DNA from: Holosporaceae bacterium
GTDB lineage: Bacteria > Pseudomonadota > Alphaproteobacteria > UBA3830
Reading direction: 5' to 3'
DNA length: 6,770 nucleotides
Assembly (NCBI GenBank): GCA_031269645.1
Contig: JAISYW010000024.1
Span: 1-6,770 of the forward strand
The stretch's first letter is position 1, and the number at the start of each line of letters is the position of its first letter. This document shows, piece by piece, positions 5,037 to 6,770 of the stretch. The position numbers and the translations under genes were made by a program. The notes under the pieces are model-generated. The model saw only the letters and a list, made by a program, of their open reading frames with translations. It was not told where the DNA came from and did not search any database.

Positions 5037-6194
5037 AAGATGGTATTCTTAAAACGAAAAAAAATTATCTTTTCCGTTGTGGTCGTTATATTATTGGTTG
5101 TATGTTTCGCCATATATAAAATTACCAGTAACAAATCGCTGGTGTCAGATTCTGCTCCGCCTGTCGTTATGGTAAGTAAAGCCACTTTTGGTCCGGTAGT
5201 TAGGTATATAAACACCATAGGAACATTACGCCCTTTTGATTCGGTTGTTATTAAATCAGAAGTTAATGCAAAAATTGAAAAAATCCATTTTTCCGAGGGG
5301 GTGACAGTAAAAGAAAACGATCTTTTGGTGGAACTAGACGATTCTATTGCAAGATCATCGTTAATGGAAGCGGAGGCGCAGTATCGAAAAGCCAAAAGTA
5401 AGTTTGATCCGGTTGATAAATTAGCTGATAAAGGCGTTATGGCACGTATCCAACGCGATACTGAAAAAGCAGAAATGGAAACTTGCGCCGCGAAAGTTAA
5501 TTCTTATAAAACGAATTTAGAGAAGCATAAAATTTTGGCTCCATTTGGAGGAATAGTCGGATTGCGAGAGATCAGTCGAGGGCAGTTTGTAACTCCTGGC
5601 ACCGAATTAGTAAAAATAGTTGATTGTCATCCTCTAAAGGTAGATTTTAAAGTGGCTGAAGTCGATATAGGAAACGTCTACGTGAATCAGGAAATAAAAA
5701 TTTTGGTTGGTGGAGATAAGACTCAAGAATATAGCGCAAAAATTATCGCCATAGACCCCGAAAGCGACAAAGTTAGTCATAGTTTTGATGTACGAGCAAT
5801 TCTAGATGTTCCTGAGGAAGTTACGATGGGATCACAAACATTGAAACCAGGACGTTTTGTTAGCGTGCAGATAGCAATAGATGCTGATCAGCGAGGAATT
5901 GTGATCCCGGAAAGCGCGCTCGAGAAAGTTGGTGATGAAGATATGGTTTATAGGGTAGTGGAGGGAATGGCTATTAGAACTTTGGTAACTACCGGTATGC
6001 GTTTGGACGGCAATGTAGAAATTATCACCGGTATCAACGAGAATGATGTTGTTATTACAAGTGGTCAGGCAAACGTTTTGGACGGAAGAGAAGTATCAAT
6101 TCTTAGTAGCGATCCTTTGTCGGAAATTGCTAAAGAACTTCGATCCTCCAAAGCTACTAAGCAAAATAATTCTAAAAAATTTTCAAAAAAGTAG
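5034..6194 (+). CDS. Efflux RND transporter periplasmic adaptor subunit (membrane fusion protein, HlyD/AcrA family)
   Basis: Periplasmic adaptor that links an inner-membrane RND pump to an outer-membrane channel. The 386-residue product has a basic N-terminus and one membrane anchor (about 11-29) without a lipobox. A first beta-strand and half-lipoyl part follows (TIGTLRPFDSVVIKSEV, 61-77; HFSEGVTVKENDLLVELDD, 85-103). A short coiled-coil hairpin spans about 105-165, with LADKGVMARI at the turn. The second lipoyl half is LAPFGGIVGLREISRGQFVTPG (168-189). After it come a beta-barrel starting LVKIVDCHPLKVDF (192-205) and a membrane-proximal part with KPGRFVSVQI and VVIPESAL-type strands. The tail is lysine/serine-rich. 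The ATG at 5034 is chosen for its GGTGAG site; the frame upstream runs back into the tRNA. Eight bases separate the stop from the pump gene, so they are one operon. The substrate cannot be told from sequence. Confidence 0.93.
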   Translation: MKMVFLKRKKIIFSVVVVILLVVCFAIYKITSNKSLVSDSAPPVVMVSKATFGPVVRYINTIGTLRPFDSVVIKSEVNAKIEKIHFSEGVTVKENDLLVELDDSIARSSLMEAEAQYRKAKSKFDPVDKLADKGVMARIQRDTEKAEMETCAAKVNSYKTNLEKHKILAPFGGIVGLREISRGQFVTPGTELVKIVDCHPLKVDFKVAEVDIGNVYVNQEIKILVGGDKTQEYSAKIIAIDPESDKVSHSFDVRAILDVPEEVTMGSQTLKPGRFVSVQIAIDADQRGIVIPESALEKVGDEDMVYRVVEGMAIRTLVTTGMRLDGNVEIITGINENDVVITSGQANVLDGREVSILSSDPLSEIAKELRSSKATKQNNSKKFSKK

Positions 6195-6202
6195 GTGAGC
6201 GT

Positions 6203-6770
6203 ATGGAAATAACGGAACTTTGCATTAGAAGACCAGTTTTCGCCACGGTTTTAACATTAATGATCTTAGTTTTGGGCATTGTTTGTCAATCAAGGTTACC
6301 GGTTCGCAAGGAGCCTAAAGTGGAAAAATCTAAAATATCCGTTGAGTCAGAATTCCAGGGAGCGAGTCCTAAAGTAGTTGAAGCGCAAATTACAAAAATA
6401 TTGGAAGGTCAATTTGCTACAATCCCTGGAGCAGAGCTTATAAAATCAGAAAGCAGAAATGAAAAAAGCGAAATAACTATAGAATTTTCTCCGGAAAGAA
6501 CGCCTGACGGCGCAGCGTCGGATGTCAGAGATAGACTTTCTTTGGTTAGAAATCAATTACCCTATGGTATTCCCGAACCGATGATTCGCAAAGACGATGC
6601 AGACGCCAATGCTGGAATTTGCATTTGTTTCACAAGCGATCGACATTCCATCGACGATTTACGTGATTATATAGAAAGGTACGTGAAAGCAAAATTTGAA
6701 GCTTTGCCGGGAGTTGGAAGAGTAACATTGTCGGGCGGGAATGTTAAAAGTATGAGAATTTTCCTTGATC
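6203..6770 (+). CDS. Efflux RND transporter permease subunit (AcrB/MexB-like), N-terminal part only
   Basis: Proton-driven inner-membrane pump of the resistance-nodulation-division family, working with the adaptor encoded just upstream. The first 189 codons are in the window; family proteins run to about 1000-1050 residues. The start MEITELCIRRPVFATVL is typical. The first membrane helix spans about 13-29, followed by LPVRKEP (32-38). The pore-domain elements QGASPKVVEAQITKILE (52-68), ITIEFSPERTPDGAASDVRDRL (91-112), RKDDADA (129-135) and LPGVGRV (168-174) all align with the family pattern. AGGTGAG three bases before the ATG is the ribosome-binding site. The segment after the first helix reads KVEKSKIS instead of the usual D/E-PP-V type, and FQGAS replaces the common YPGAS. 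The gene runs off the right edge with no sign of damage. Confidence 0.95.
   Translation, partial: MEITELCIRRPVFATVLTLMILVLGIVCQSRLPVRKEPKVEKSKISVESEFQGASPKVVEAQITKILEGQFATIPGAELIKSESRNEKSEITIEFSPERTPDGAASDVRDRLSLVRNQLPYGIPEPMIRKDDADANAGICICFTSDRHSIDDLRDYIERYVKAKFEALPGVGRVTLSGGNVKSMRIFLD

Noticed and set aside
4907..5395. Minus-strand 162-codon frame over the tRNA and adaptor
   Set aside because: It runs through the whole tRNA-Pro gene and the adaptor's first third, both of which are secure on the plus strand.

Overview
The window looks like chromosomal DNA from an AT-rich, Gram-negative bacterium, probably a host-associated alphaproteobacterium of the Rickettsiales/Holosporales kind. That placement is inferred from three things: the AT-rich composition seen by eye, a large exported ankyrin-repeat protein, and the alphaproteobacterial look of the RND efflux genes. 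No marker gene settles the taxonomy.

Left part (minus strand, about 1-1731): the start of a dTDP-sugar (dTDP-rhamnose type) operon. rmlA (glucose-1-phosphate thymidylyltransferase) comes first and overlaps rmlB (dTDP-glucose 4,6-dehydratase) by 8 bases. rmlB is interrupted by an in-frame TAG at codon 277. The last 14 bases of the window, beyond that stop, still read K-E-L-I-T in frame, which is how an intact RmlB would continue. The gene therefore appears to be broken by one nonsense change, or needs amber read-through. Any rmlC or rmlD would lie to the left, outside the window.

Middle (1732-2390): about 660 bases of AT-rich spacer between divergent genes. It has a plausible minus-strand promoter for rmlAB, two perfect 7-bp inverted repeats, a weak plus-strand promoter candidate, and a possible 38-codon leader ORF that runs into the next gene. 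No convincing gene was found in it.

Centre (2391-4838, plus): an 815-residue protein with a Sec signal peptide, a long unrecognised cysteine-containing region and about six C-terminal ankyrin-like units of 38-39 residues. It is the most novel item here and a candidate exported host-interaction protein.

Right part (4927-6770, plus): tRNA-Pro(CGG), then after 30 bases an RND efflux pair: a periplasmic adaptor (membrane fusion protein) and the first 189 codons of the inner-membrane RND pump. Both start codons follow the same GGTGAG-N3-ATG ribosome-binding arrangement. The two proteins would work together as the adaptor and proton-driven pump of an export complex; the outer-membrane channel is not in view.

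No CRISPR array, insertion sequence or known defence system is visible. The points most worth following up are the nonsense codon in rmlB and the unusual ankyrin protein.
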